Of a stretch of DNA of 64,000 nucleotides, positions 1 through 8,891 are shown one piece after another; the first letter of the stretch is position 1, and each line of letters opens with the position of its first letter. The translations under genes and the position numbers were made by a program. This DNA is from Bradyrhizobium tropiciagri. GTDB taxonomy: Bacteria; Pseudomonadota; Alphaproteobacteria; Rhizobiales; Xanthobacteraceae. The stretch spans positions 1 to 64,000 of the forward strand of contig NZ_LFLZ01000048.1 in assembly GCF_001189845.1 (NCBI RefSeq). Reading direction: 5' to 3'. Under the pieces are notes generated by a model. That model made no database searches. It was not told where the DNA came from and saw only the letters and a program-made list of their open reading frames with translations.

Positions 1-690
1 CCTCGCGGGCGGAGGCGACGATGGATTCCGCGGTGGCGGTGCCGGCAGTCGAGAGCGAGTGCTGCATGTCGGCCGCGAGCGAGCGGACGAGGTTGGCGGC
101 TTCGGTGGAAGCGCCGGCCAGCGTGCTCTGGGCCTCACGGGCGGAGGCGACGACGGCTTCCGCGGTTGCGGAACCGGCCGTCGACAGCGAGCGCTCGACG
201 TCGCCGGCGAGCGACTTCACTTGTCCCGTAACGTCGGTCGAGGTCGAGATCAGCGTGGTCTGGGCCTCGCGCGCACCGGTCATGATCGCTTCGGCGGCAG
301 CAGAGCCGGACATCGACAACGATGCCTCGACATCGGCGGCCAGCGACTTGACCTGACTTGCGGCTTCGATCGAGGCGCTGACCAGCGTGGTCTGCGCGTC
401 GCGGGCGCCCGACAGCACGGAGGCTGCGGTGGCGCTGCCGGCCGCCTGCAGGGTGCGCTCGACGTCCTCGGACAGCGCCTTGATCTGCGAGGCGACGTCG
501 CCGGAGGCGGACACCAGCGAGACCTGCGCATCGCGGGCACTGGTGAGGATCGAGTTGGCGGCGCTGGTGCCGACGGCGGTCAGCACGCCCTCGACCTCGG
601 CCGAGCTCATCTTGAGCTGGTTGCCGACGTCGGCTGACACGGTGAGCAGCGCCTGCTGCGCGGTGCGCGCGCCGGTCTGGATGGTTTCGC
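1..690 (-). repeat. 132-bp (44-residue) tandem repeats inside the coiled-coil gene
   Basis: On the plus strand a recognisable block (CGCGGGCGGAGGCGAC or close variants) recurs at about 3, 135, 267, 399 and 531, a strict 132-bp spacing. In protein it is a 44-residue unit with conserved AR(D/E)AQ.TL, V.SLA.DVE and GSATAE positions. The array runs off the left edge, so the copy number is unknown. Confidence 0.8.
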
Positions 691-3157
691 TGGTGTTGAC
701 CACGAGGTTGGTCAGCGAGCGCTCGGCGTCCTCGACATGCGACTTGATGCTCGACGACAGCAGCTCTGCGCGGGACATCAGGTCCTCGCTGGCCTGGCGG
801 CCGCTGCTCTCGATGCGGCCGGCGACGGCCTCGACGCGCGAGCCGAGCAGGTCCTCGAACTGCGCGACGCGGGTGTCGATGTCACCGGCGATGACGCCGA
901 CACGGCTCTCGATGCCCTGCTGGATGTCGGCAAAGCGCGCCGAGATCGTGTCGGTCAGGTTCGAACTGTGGCCGCTGATGGTCTCGACGAGGCGGCTGTT
1001 GTGACCGTTGATGGTGTCGGCGAGGCGGGTGCTGTGGCCGTTGATGGTGTCGACAAGGCGGATGCTGTGGCCGTCGATCGTCTCGGCGACGCCGTTGATA
1101 CGGTGGTCGACCGCGGCGATCGCCTGCACGGTGCCCTCGGTCAGGGTCGTGGTGAGCAGGCCGAGGCGCGAGTCGATCGAATGGATCGCCTGGGTGGCGC
1201 CTTCGGTCAGCTGCGTCGCGAGCGTGCCGAGATGGCCGTCGATGGTGTCGGTGACCGACTTGGCGCGGCTCTCGAAGGTGACCTCGATCGACTTCATGCG
1301 GCCGTCGATCGCATCGTCCAGCGACTGCAGGCGGCCGTCGAACGAGCCGATCCTGGTGGCGAGTGAGCTGTCGAACGACGACAGCTTGTCGGTCAGCGAG
1401 GCGTCGAGATTGGTGACGCGGCTGCCGAGCGTGGTCTCGAACTGCAGCAGGCGCTGGTCGAGCGAGGCGGTGATCTCGCCGCTATTGGTGGTGACGCGAT
1501 TGTCGAAGGTGTCGACATAGGTCTTCAGGCTGTCGGCGATGTCCTGGGTGCGCTGGCCCATGCGCTCGACGATGTCGCCGCCGAAGGTCTTCACGGTGCG
1601 GTCGAATTCCGAGATGTGGCGGGTGATCAGCGCGCCGAGCGTGCCGGAGTCGCGGGCGAATTTCTCGGCGAGCTCGCTGCCGTGGTTCTTCACCAGGTCG
1701 TCGAACGCGCTCATCTGCAGCGACAGCGAATCGTGCGCCGTCTCGGTCTGGCCCACCACCTTGGCGACCAGGGAATTGACGGTGACATCGAGCGCCTCGC
1801 TCGCGCGGTCGCCGGAGGTCATGATCTGGCCGGCGAGGCGGTTGCCGGCGTCGTCGATCTTGCTGACGAGGTCGTTGCTGCGCAGCTCGAGCTCGAGCAG
1901 CAGCGAGTCGGCGGAGTTCTTCAGGGAGTCGTGGACCTCCTCGGTGCGGTCGGAGATGCCGTCGACGATGGCAGACGAACGCTGCTCGAACTCGCCGGTG
2001 ATGCGGTCGATGCGCTCGTTCAGCATCTCGTGGACGCGGTCGGCCAGATCGACGAACTCGTCATGGACGTGGCCGGTCTTGAAGTTGAGGCTGGTGGTGA
2101 GCCGCTCGGAGGCGTCCATCACCGCGCGCGTGGTCTCGGCACTGGCTTCCTCAAGGCGGTCGAGCAGGTCGCCGCCGCGCTCGCCGAGCGCGAGGATCAT
2201 GTTGTCGCCGGCATGGCTCAGCGCGGTCGTGATGTGCTGGCCGCGCTCTTCCAGCGCGCCGGTGATGCTCTTGGCGACCTCGTCGACGCGCGAGGCGATC
2301 GCGTCGGAAATCAGCGCGATGTCGTGGCGCAGGTCGATCTGCACGCCGGAGATCGCGCTGCGCACCTGCTCGGCCTGGCCGACCAGATTGTCGCGCTGGT
2401 GGGCGATGTCCTGCAGCAGCGCGCGGATGCGCACTTCATTGTCGGAGTACGCGCGTTCGAGTGCCGCGACCTCGTTGGCGACGAGGGTCTCGAGTTCGCC
2501 GGCGCGCGCGATCGCGCGTTCGACGCCATCGCCCATCGCCGCGACCTCGCGGCGGATCGCCTGGCCGACCGTCACCATGGAATCGGCGGCGGCGTTTTCC
2601 GGTTCGGAGAATCGCATTGCGACCTGCGCCATCGATTGCGCGATCATCTGCATGCGCTGGCCGTGCGCGGCGAGGCTGGCGAGATAGTAGAACAGCAGGA
2701 TCGGAACGGCGAACAGTGCGGCGAGGCCGGCGAGCACCAGGACGCCGGTGCCTTGAGCCATCGACGCTTGCAGCGCAGGCCAGAAGGCGATGGTGAGGAT
2801 CACGCCGCCGAGCAGCCAGGCGCCGGAGCAGACGAAGAACAGCGTGAAGGCGTTGCGGGCGCGCCCTCCCTGCAGCGTCTGCAGCATCTGACCGATGGTC
2901 TCGCGATCGTCATTGGCGGCGCGGCGAGGGGCACGCGGTTCTTCGATCGGCTCGAAGGCCGAACGATCGGAATTCGGACGCTGATCGAACGAGGTGGCGG
3001 AAAAATCCGCGGACGATGGCGGCAGGCTGGGCGGTGCCGCGCCTTCGTTGAGGGGGCTGCGGTTTTCCGCGCCCTGTTCGCTGATGTTGAGGGCTTCCTG
3101 GATGGCAGAAAGCGCGACTTCGGTGGGATCTTTGACCTTCTTGGGAGTGTTCGCCAT
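1..3157 (-). CDS. Large membrane-anchored coiled-coil repeat protein (partial, C-terminus outside window)
   Basis: The frame is open from an ATG at 3157 down to the window edge, giving at least 1,050 residues. The N-terminus (MANTPKKVKDPTEVALSAIQ) is polar, and residues about 95-165 hold two hydrophobic membrane segments. The rest is almost pure alpha-helical, Ala/Ser/Asp/Glu-rich sequence. It includes four 11-residue repeats of the type INGHSTRLADT and, at the edge, 44-residue repeats built around AREAQTTL and VKSLAADVE. I do not recognise a catalytic domain. Such proteins are sometimes labelled apolipoprotein- or kinesin-like in Bradyrhizobium, which only reflects coiled-coil composition. 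A structural or cell-envelope scaffold role is an inference. An Hpt gene diverges upstream. Confidence 0.75.
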   Translation of the reverse strand, partial: MANTPKKVKDPTEVALSAIQEALNISEQGAENRSPLNEGAAPPSLPPSSADFSATSFDQRPNSDRSAFEPIEEPRAPRRAANDDRETIGQMLQTLQGGRARNAFTLFFVCSGAWLLGGVILTIAFWPALQASMAQGTGVLVLAGLAALFAVPILLFYYLASLAAHGQRMQMIAQSMAQVAMRFSEPENAAADSMVTVGQAIRREVAAMGDGVERAIARAGELETLVANEVAALERAYSDNEVRIRALLQDIAHQRDNLVGQAEQVRSAISGVQIDLRHDIALISDAIASRVDEVAKSITGALEERGQHITTALSHAGDNMILALGERGGDLLDRLEEASAETTRAVMDASERLTTSLNFKTGHVHDEFVDLADRVHEMLNERIDRITGEFEQRSSAIVDGISDRTEEVHDSLKNSADSLLLELELRSNDLVSKIDDAGNRLAGQIMTSGDRASEALDVTVNSLVAKVVGQTETAHDSLSLQMSAFDDLVKNHGSELAEKFARDSGTLGALITRHISEFDRTVKTFGGDIVERMGQRTQDIADSLKTYVDTFDNRVTTNSGEITASLDQRLLQFETTLGSRVTNLDASLTDKLSSFDSSLATRIGSFDGRLQSLDDAIDGRMKSIEVTFESRAKSVTDTIDGHLGTLATQLTEGATQAIHSIDSRLGLLTTTLTEGTVQAIAAVDHRINGVAETIDGHSIRLVDTINGHSTRLADTINGHNSRLVETISGHSSNLTDTISARFADIQQGIESRVGVIAGDIDTRVAQFEDLLGSRVEAVAGRIESSGRQASEDLMSRAELLSSSIKSHVEDAERSLTNLVVNTSETIQTGARTAQQALLTVSADVGNQLKMSSAEVEGVLTAVGTSAANSILTSARDAQVSLVSASGDVASQIKALSEDVERTLQAAGSATAASVLSGARDAQTTLVSASIEAASQVKSLAADVEASLSMSGSAAAEAIMTGAREAQTTLISTSTDVTGQVKSLAGDVERSLSTAGSATAEAVVASAREAQSTLAGASTEAANLVRSLAADMQHSLSTAGTATAESIVASARE
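964..1090 (-). repeat. 33-bp (11-residue) tandem repeats inside the coiled-coil gene
   Basis: Four consecutive units read IDGHSIRLVDT, INGHSTRLADT, INGHNSRLVET and ISGHSSNLTDT. An 11-residue period (hendecad) fits a slightly right-handed coiled coil, unlike the 44-residue units nearer the window edge. Confidence 0.75.
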
Positions 3158-3324
3158 GTTCAGTCTGAGCCCTCTCACTATTTTACGCGTCGGCGAGCCT
3201 GCGATCGTCCCCACGCAAGCTCGAAGCCGGTGCCCACAAGCGGAGCGCAAGCGCCCCCTCGGCGGCTTGTCCGCTACATCCGCAAACATCCTATGGGGAG
3301 AGTGATGCGAATGAAATGCTTGCG

Positions 3325-3340
3325 ATTAATACTTTCTTAA
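3325..3340 (-). promoter_or_regulatory. CtrA-like box upstream of the coiled-coil gene
   Basis: Read on the minus strand this is TTAA, seven bases, then TTAAT, against the CtrA consensus TTAA-N7-TTAAC. It lies about 170 bp before the coiled-coil start. It sits within a 379-bp gene-free stretch (3158-3536) in which I see no other feature. One mismatch and the distance make it a weak candidate. Confidence 0.35.
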
Positions 3341-3536
3341 TCATCGTTAACAGCTTTGCGCCATAAGGCCTTATGGGTACTCGAAATTCCCCTCCCAGAG
3401 GGCCGATTGTGTCCGGAAATTGTCCAGAATCAGGCGGTTTTGCCGATCATCCCGACAACAATTCGTTAACCAGTTTCGTGATTGGCTCGCCCACGGTCCG
3501 CCGGTGAAGACCCGGCAGAGACGACAGGGACAGGCC

Positions 3537-3914
3537 ATGCCGCTTCATCTCGAACGCGTTGAATGGATGCAATCGCCGCCGCTCGCGCCTGGCGACGGCC
3601 CGATCGACGTCGATCACCTCCGGCGCATGACGCTGGGCGATCCGGGGCTGGAGCGGGAAGTGCTGGCGATGTTCTCGACCCAGTCGGCCCGGATCCTTGG
3701 CGAGCTGGCTGCCCTGCCGCCCGAAGCGCCGACCCATGCCCACACCCTGAAGGGTTCGGCCCGAGCAATCGGTGCCTTCGGCGTCGCCGAGGCGGCCGCC
3801 AACCTGGAAACCGCGCTGGCCGGCGGTTTCGATCCGGCCCAGCCCCTTGCAGCGCTCGGGGCCGCGATTGGCGAGGCGCGCACCGCGATCGAGCTGATTC
3901 TGGGCCGGTCCTAG
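3537..3914 (+). CDS. Hpt domain phosphotransfer protein
   Basis: A 125-residue protein that is essentially one histidine phosphotransfer domain. The motif HTLKGSARAIGA contains the likely phospho-acceptor His69 followed by the usual K-G-S. Hpt proteins shuttle phosphate between hybrid kinases and response regulators in the cytoplasm. I chose the ATG at 3537 because a GACAGGGACAGG ribosome-binding stretch precedes it; an upstream TTG at 3420 would add 39 residues that do not look conserved. It diverges from the coiled-coil gene. No partner kinase or regulator is nearby, so the pathway is unknown. Confidence 0.85.
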   Translation: MPLHLERVEWMQSPPLAPGDGPIDVDHLRRMTLGDPGLEREVLAMFSTQSARILGELAALPPEAPTHAHTLKGSARAIGAFGVAEAAANLETALAGGFDPAQPLAALGAAIGEARTAIELILGRS

Positions 3915-4074
3915 GCTTCCCCATCTCCACGGCCAGCCGCAGCGGCCGGGATGCCACCCGGGCCGGCCGGCAGGTTTTCGGTCTCCGCGCTGGCGCTGTG
4001 CGGATCGACCCGTTATACGACTGCCCGGGACCTTTCCATCCATCCTCCGGCGCATTCCGGCAGCACGAGCAATC

Positions 4075-4395
4075 ATGGCCAAAATCCACTTTATCGACCA
4101 TAGCGGCGAGAAACGCACAGTTGAGATCGAGAACGGCGCGACGGTGATGGAAGGCGCGATCCGCAACGCCATTCCCGGCATTGAAGCCGAATGCGGCGGC
4201 GCCTGCGCCTGTGCGACCTGCCATGTCTATGTCGATGAAGCGTGGCGCGAGAAGGTCGGCGCGCCGTCGCCGATGGAAGAGGACATGCTGGATTTCGGCT
4301 TCGACGTGCGCCCGAATTCGCGGCTGTCCTGCCAGATCAAGGTGACCGACGAACTCGACGGCCTGGTCGTGTCGACGCCGGAACGGCAGGCCTGA
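4075..4395 (+). CDS. 2Fe-2S ferredoxin, adrenodoxin type
   Basis: 106 residues with the cluster ligands Cys40, Cys46, Cys49 and Cys86 (C-x5-C-x2-C-x36-C), the spacing of vertebrate-type (adrenodoxin/FdVI) ferredoxins. It carries single electrons in the cytoplasm, typically to cytochromes P450, Rieske oxygenases or Fe-S assembly. A ferredoxin-NADP reductase is encoded 630 bp downstream, so the two may form one electron-transfer chain; that pairing is an inference. A short convergent gap separates it from the thioesterase. Confidence 0.92.
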   Translation: MAKIHFIDHSGEKRTVEIENGATVMEGAIRNAIPGIEAECGGACACATCHVYVDEAWREKVGAPSPMEEDMLDFGFDVRPNSRLSCQIKVTDELDGLVVSTPERQA

Positions 4396-4401
4396 TATCC
4401 G

Positions 4402-4893
4402 TTACTCGCCGTCCGGGTTCACACCGCGACGGACCCAGCGGCGGAAGTTCTCCCTGACCTCCGCCGGCAGCGGCGTCGGCCTGCGCGTGGCCTCATCGAT
4501 CATCACGGTGACCGCCTTCGCCGACGCAACGCATCTCCCTTGCGAAAACACCACCTGATCGAAGGTGGTCGACGTCCGCCCGAACTTGACGAGACCGAGC
4601 CCGAGCTCGATCCGGCCCGGCCAGTGCAGCTCGGCGCGGAAATGGATGTCGAGACGCACCATGATCCAGCCGAGCCCCGCCGGCATCAGCCCCATGCTGC
4701 GGTCCTTCACCAGCGTGACGCGGCCGGTTTCAAAATAGCTCGCATAGACGGCGTTGTTGACGTGCCCGTTCGGGTCGAGATCGGCAAAGCGCACATTGTC
4801 GGACAGCCGATATGGAAAGTCTTCCAGGCGCAGTGCATCGTCGGCGCGGACAGGGGCATTCACGAGGGGGATCTCCGTCGGTTTCCTGCCCAT
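4402..4893 (-). CDS. Acyl-CoA thioesterase, hotdog fold (4HBT/FatA-like)
   Basis: 163 residues with the hotdog-fold signature around residues 34-55 (ADLDPNGHVNNAVYASYFE), where the Asp and the His-Val-Asn-Asn stretch mark the active site and acyl-CoA pocket. The family hydrolyses acyl-CoA thioesters in the cytoplasm; the chain length preferred here cannot be read. It is transcribed away from the reductase gene and converges on the ferredoxin gene. Confidence 0.85.
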   Translation of the reverse strand: MGRKPTEIPLVNAPVRADDALRLEDFPYRLSDNVRFADLDPNGHVNNAVYASYFETGRVTLVKDRSMGLMPAGLGWIMVRLDIHFRAELHWPGRIELGLGLVKFGRTSTTFDQVVFSQGRCVASAKAVTVMIDEATRRPTPLPAEVRENFRRWVRRGVNPDGE

Positions 4894-5026
4894 ACAGCCG
4901 AGTTGCGCAGGCTCGGCAAGGGGTTGCCGCGCCAGCCGCTGTCCCTATTATGCATGTCACGATCCGGCCCACTTGGCTGGACAGGCGAAAAGCCGTCCAG
5001 TCGACCTCAACTGAAAAGAAGCGGAC

Positions 5027-6055
5027 ATGAGCGAAGCGATCAAGACCGATGTGCTGATTATTGGCGCGGGCCCCTGCGGACTGTTCGCCGTGTTCGAACT
5101 GGGCCTGCTCGACATGAAGGTGCATCTGGTCGACATCCTCGACAAGATCGGCGGGCAGTGCGCCGAGCTCTATCCCGAGAAGCCGATCTACGACATTCCC
5201 GGCATTCCCTTCGTCACCGGCCAGGGGCTCACCGATCAGCTGCTGGAGCAGGTCAAGCCGTTCAATCCGACCTTCCATCTCAACGAGATGGTGGAGAGCA
5301 TCGAGAAGATCGGCGATCCCTTGTTTCGCGTGAAGACCGATGCCGGCAAGGAGTTCGAAGCCAAAGTGGTGGTGATCTCCGCGGGCGGCGGTTCGTTCCA
5401 GCCGAAGCGCCCGCCGGTGCCGGGCATCGAGGCCTATGAAGGCACCTCGGTGTTTTATGCCGTGCGCAAGATGGAGCAGTTCCGCGACAAGAACATCCTG
5501 ATCGTCGGCGGCGGCGACTCCGCGCTCGACTGGACGCTCAATCTGCATCCGATCGCCAAGCGCATCACGCTGCTGCACCGGCGCGACGATTTCCGCGCCG
5601 CGCCGCACAGCGTCGAGCAGATGCGCACGCTGGTTGCCGACGGCAAGATGGATCTCAAGATCGGCCAGGTCACCGGGCTCGAAGGCGCTGGCGGTCAACT
5701 CTCGGGCGCCGCGTTGAAGGGCAACGACAATGCGATGTCGACGATCGCCTGCGATACGATGCTGCCGTTCTTCGGGCTCACCATGAAGCTCGGTCCGGTC
5801 GCGAACTGGGGCGTCGCGCTGGAGAACAATCTGGTGCCGGTCGACACCGCGGCGTTCGAGACCAACGTGTCAGGCATCTTCGCGATCGGCGACATCAACA
5901 CCTATCCGGGCAAGCTCAAGCTCATTCTCTCCGGCTTCCACGAGGGCGCGCTGATGGCGCAGAAGGCGCACCGCTACGTGTATCCGGACAAGCGGCTGGT
6001 GTTCCAGTACACAACCTCGTCATCAAGTCTGCAGAAGAAGCTTGGCGTGAACTGA
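5027..6055 (+). CDS. Ferredoxin--NADP+ reductase, thioredoxin-reductase-like type
   Basis: 342 residues with an N-terminal FAD-binding GAGPCG motif (residues about 14-19) and a central NADPH-binding GGGDSALDW motif. There is no CxxC redox pair between them, which separates this family from true thioredoxin reductase. The length matches the YumC-type ferredoxin-NADP reductases common in Bradyrhizobium and Rhodopseudomonas. It moves electrons between NADPH and ferredoxin in the cytoplasm. The nearby 2Fe-2S ferredoxin is a plausible partner. Confidence 0.92.
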   Translation: MSEAIKTDVLIIGAGPCGLFAVFELGLLDMKVHLVDILDKIGGQCAELYPEKPIYDIPGIPFVTGQGLTDQLLEQVKPFNPTFHLNEMVESIEKIGDPLFRVKTDAGKEFEAKVVVISAGGGSFQPKRPPVPGIEAYEGTSVFYAVRKMEQFRDKNILIVGGGDSALDWTLNLHPIAKRITLLHRRDDFRAAPHSVEQMRTLVADGKMDLKIGQVTGLEGAGGQLSGAALKGNDNAMSTIACDTMLPFFGLTMKLGPVANWGVALENNLVPVDTAAFETNVSGIFAIGDINTYPGKLKLILSGFHEGALMAQKAHRYVYPDKRLVFQYTTSSSSLQKKLGVN

Positions 6056-6176
6056 TTCCGCTCCAGCAGCGACCAATGCCGGGGGCATGGGCCATTTCCC
6101 GCGCGGCGCGGGTACTGGAACGCTCCGTCAAATGGCCGTAGTCTGCGCGTAGTCGAGTTTTTGGATTGATCAGGTG

Positions 6177-6755
6177 ATGATGATGCGGAACACGCGATCC
6201 AGACTTCGGCTGATCCTGGCGCTCGCCGCGGCCTTTGCGCTAGCTGCTCCGCTCGCGGCGTCCGCGGCCGAGCTGTCGGCGGCCGGCCTCTGGCAGAAGA
6301 TCGAGGACGGCAAGCCCGAGGGCTGGTTCCTGGTGATCGAGCGTAACGGCCTGTACGAAGGCATGATCGCCAGGATGTTTGCAGCGCCCGGCGATCCGCC
6401 TAATCCGGTCTGCTCGAAATGCACCGACGATCGCAAGGACATGCCGTGGCTCGGCATTCCGCTGATCCGCGACATGAAGCGCAACGGGCTCGCCTATGAA
6501 GGCGGCAACGTGCTCGATCCGCGCAACGGCAAGGTCTACAAGGCCAAGATGACGCTGAGCGCCGACGGGCAGACGCTGACGATGCGCGGCTATCTCGGCA
6601 TCTCGCTGTTCGGCAAGGACGAGGTCTGGACCCGGCTGCCCGACACCGCGATGGCGCAGCTCGATCCCGCGATCGTCGCCAAATATCTGCCGGCGCAGGC
6701 CGCGGCGGTGAAGCCGCCGCCGCCGGCGCCCGTGCCGGCGACGAAGCGGCACTAG
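6177..6755 (+). CDS. Secreted DUF2147 family protein
   Basis: About 192 residues. An N-terminal signal peptide (hydrophobic stretch LILALAAAFALAAP, cleavage near ASAAE) is followed by a single DUF2147-like domain with motifs such as GLWQKIEDGKPEGW and GYLGISLFGKDEVW, and a Pro-rich tail. Two cysteines (VCSKC) could form a disulfide. The family is periplasmic, small and beta-rich, with no assigned function. Three ATGs and one GTG lie in a row at 6174-6185, so the exact start is uncertain by up to three codons. Confidence 0.85.
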   Translation: MMMRNTRSRLRLILALAAAFALAAPLAASAAELSAAGLWQKIEDGKPEGWFLVIERNGLYEGMIARMFAAPGDPPNPVCSKCTDDRKDMPWLGIPLIRDMKRNGLAYEGGNVLDPRNGKVYKAKMTLSADGQTLTMRGYLGISLFGKDEVWTRLPDTAMAQLDPAIVAKYLPAQAAAVKPPPPAPVPATKRH

Positions 6756-6817
6756 GACTTTTCACACTCCGATCGAGATCACGTTCGCTCGCGTTCGCCC
6801 TCGCACGGCGCGAGCGT

Positions 6818-8776
6818 TCAGCGCTGCTCCGGTGCCGTCGGCAATGGTGCGACCGGCTCGGAAAGCACCTCGGGCACCGTGGTGTTCAATTGCAGCACGG
6901 TGGCGGCCGCGGGCACCGCTGCATCGGCCATCGCCGCGTGACCTTCGGCGCTGGGATGCACCGCGCCGCCATACACCGCCGACAGGATGCCCCATGTCGC
7001 GTCGTGGATGTCGGTTGGCTGCATCGATGACGGCAGGCCCTGCGGGTAGGTCATCGCCGCGAAATAGCTGTCATTGGCGTCGCGGATCCAGCGCGCGCGG
7101 GGCAGGTAGGCGCGGTATTCGCCGGCGCTGCGGCCGCATTTCAGCGGCTGGCTCGCCGCGGCAACGATGTCGGAGACGAAGCTGTCGCCGTTGGCGGCGA
7201 AGCAGTCGCGGTCGAACTCCGGATCGTTCGATGCGCGCGCGCAGAAGCCGTGGCTTGCGAACGCGTCCTGATGCGCATCGACGAAGGTCATGCGGTCGGC
7301 CTGCGGATTGCGGCAGATGATGCCGGACTGGCACTGCGCGATCGCCTTGAGCTGCGGCAGGAACTCGTTCTGCACGAAGCTCGAGACCGAGGCGAGCCGC
7401 TTCGGATCGGCGTTGAACGAAGGATGGATATCGAAGCCGGCGCGGCCGCCGGGGCAGGGCGCTCCGCCATTGGCCAGCGCCGGATTGGCATAGGCCGTGT
7501 AGATCACGCGCGAGAGGTCGCCGCCGAGCAGCGGCTTCAGCGCATCGCGCAGCTTGGCGAAATCGGCCGGCAGGTCGCGCGCCAGTGCCGAACGCGCATC
7601 GTCGACGCTGGCCATCGAGCCGCCCTGGCTGAACAGCGTACGTTCGGTCGGCGTGTCGACGATCACGTTGGCGACGAGGCCGGAGAAGTAGATGTCGTTG
7701 GCGCCGATCGACAGCAGCACGAGATCGAGCGCGCGGTCGGGCTGCCGGCGCTTGGCGGCTGCGAGGGCCGTGCGCAGCTCGGCGATCTGGCCGTTGACGG
7801 TGCCCGAGCAGGTGTTGGCGGTTTTGGTCGGCAGACATTCGCGCGCCTGCTGCGAGCCGAGCAGCCCGTCGGCGATGGTCGCGCCGGTGCAGGCCAGCGG
7901 CAGATAGGTCACCGCGATGTGCGGATATTGCACGGCGAGCGCAAGCGCGGTGCGGGTCTGGTAGCTGTACAGCGAGCGATGACAGGCCGAGTTGAGCCAC
8001 AGCGCGCTGTGGCGCTGCCAGTTCGCCAGGGTGTCCGGCGCCTCGCAGGCGCGCCCGCCTTTGAAGCCGGCACGGCTCGGCCGGTAATATTGCGCTCCGC
8101 CGAGATAGGAGCGGAAACAGAATCCATCGTCGGACAGTGCGATCGCGCGATCGGGATTGCCTTCGCCGGATGCGATGCTGTCGCCGAGGCCGGCGATCAA
8201 GAGGTCGCGCACCGCGATCTGCGTCGTCACGCGCTGGTTGGCGTCCGAGCCGCTGGCCACATCGACGGTTGCGACCGTGGTGCGGCCGTAGCGGACGCGC
8301 AGATTGACCGGCTCGGCGCAATCGAAGGTTTGGGATTGCGGCCCATCGCCGTCGTCGAACGACCAGGCGCAGGTTGCACCGACCGGAACCGGGCCGGTGA
8401 GCCGCACGACGATCGGGTGATCGATCGGCGTCAGATAGCTTTCCTTGACGTTGTCGCGGGTGCAGGGCTCGCTGACGCGGCCCTGCAGGTCGATGCAGAG
8501 CCGGTTGACCGTGTTGCGCGCCCAGCCGCGGCCGTCGCTTTGCAGTTCCAGCGCCTGTTCCGAGGCCAGCACGCTGCGGCCGAGGCCGCTTTCGACATGC
8601 AGGCGGAAGTCGCGTTCCTCGCGGAACAGGCGGAAGCGGTTGCGGACCTCCCAGGAGATCGAGAGCTGGGTATCCTGCGCCTCCGCGGCTGAAGCCAATA
8701 CCGCCGCAAGCGCGCTGCCGAGCAGCACGCTGCAGACCGTCACACGAAACGAAAATCGAACCAAAAAGCCAATCAT
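6818..8776 (-). CDS. Exported GDSL/SGNH-family esterase
   Basis: 652 residues. The start at 8776 gives a clear signal peptide (hydrophobic core ending in LASAAEAQ); an upstream ATG at 8851 would bury it. A beta-rich N-terminal region of about 180 residues precedes the SGNH hydrolase domain. That domain has block I GLGDSIASGEG (nucleophile Ser near residue 199), block III SIGANDIYFS, and block V HPSAEGHA near residue 609 with the catalytic Asp/His region. The enzyme probably hydrolyses esters in the periplasm or outside the cell. The substrate is unknown. Confidence 0.88.
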   Translation of the reverse strand: MIGFLVRFSFRVTVCSVLLGSALAAVLASAAEAQDTQLSISWEVRNRFRLFREERDFRLHVESGLGRSVLASEQALELQSDGRGWARNTVNRLCIDLQGRVSEPCTRDNVKESYLTPIDHPIVVRLTGPVPVGATCAWSFDDGDGPQSQTFDCAEPVNLRVRYGRTTVATVDVASGSDANQRVTTQIAVRDLLIAGLGDSIASGEGNPDRAIALSDDGFCFRSYLGGAQYYRPSRAGFKGGRACEAPDTLANWQRHSALWLNSACHRSLYSYQTRTALALAVQYPHIAVTYLPLACTGATIADGLLGSQQARECLPTKTANTCSGTVNGQIAELRTALAAAKRRQPDRALDLVLLSIGANDIYFSGLVANVIVDTPTERTLFSQGGSMASVDDARSALARDLPADFAKLRDALKPLLGGDLSRVIYTAYANPALANGGAPCPGGRAGFDIHPSFNADPKRLASVSSFVQNEFLPQLKAIAQCQSGIICRNPQADRMTFVDAHQDAFASHGFCARASNDPEFDRDCFAANGDSFVSDIVAAASQPLKCGRSAGEYRAYLPRARWIRDANDSYFAAMTYPQGLPSSMQPTDIHDATWGILSAVYGGAVHPSAEGHAAMADAAVPAAATVLQLNTTVPEVLSEPVAPLPTAPEQR

Positions 8777-8891
8777 GGCGCGGTTTGACGCGAGTGGTAC
8801 GGCGAAAATAAGAGAAGCGGCTGCAGGGATCAAAAATCCGGGATCGAACAAACCCGGGCCGGGGCTGATAACATTGCCGATAGCGTCGCTG

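Noticed and set aside
21..3340. Long plus-strand open frames opposite the coiled-coil gene
   Set aside because: They are antisense shadows: Arg/Ala/Gly-rich composition without domains, while the minus-strand frame gives a continuous coherent coiled-coil protein with a good start.
5027..6055. Thioredoxin reductase
   Set aside because: No CxxC redox pair between the FAD and NADPH motifs; the family is ferredoxin-NADP reductase.
7250..8692. 480-codon plus-strand frame across the esterase gene
   Set aside because: The minus strand encodes an esterase with all SGNH blocks and a signal peptide; the plus frame has no recognisable domain and reflects high G+C.
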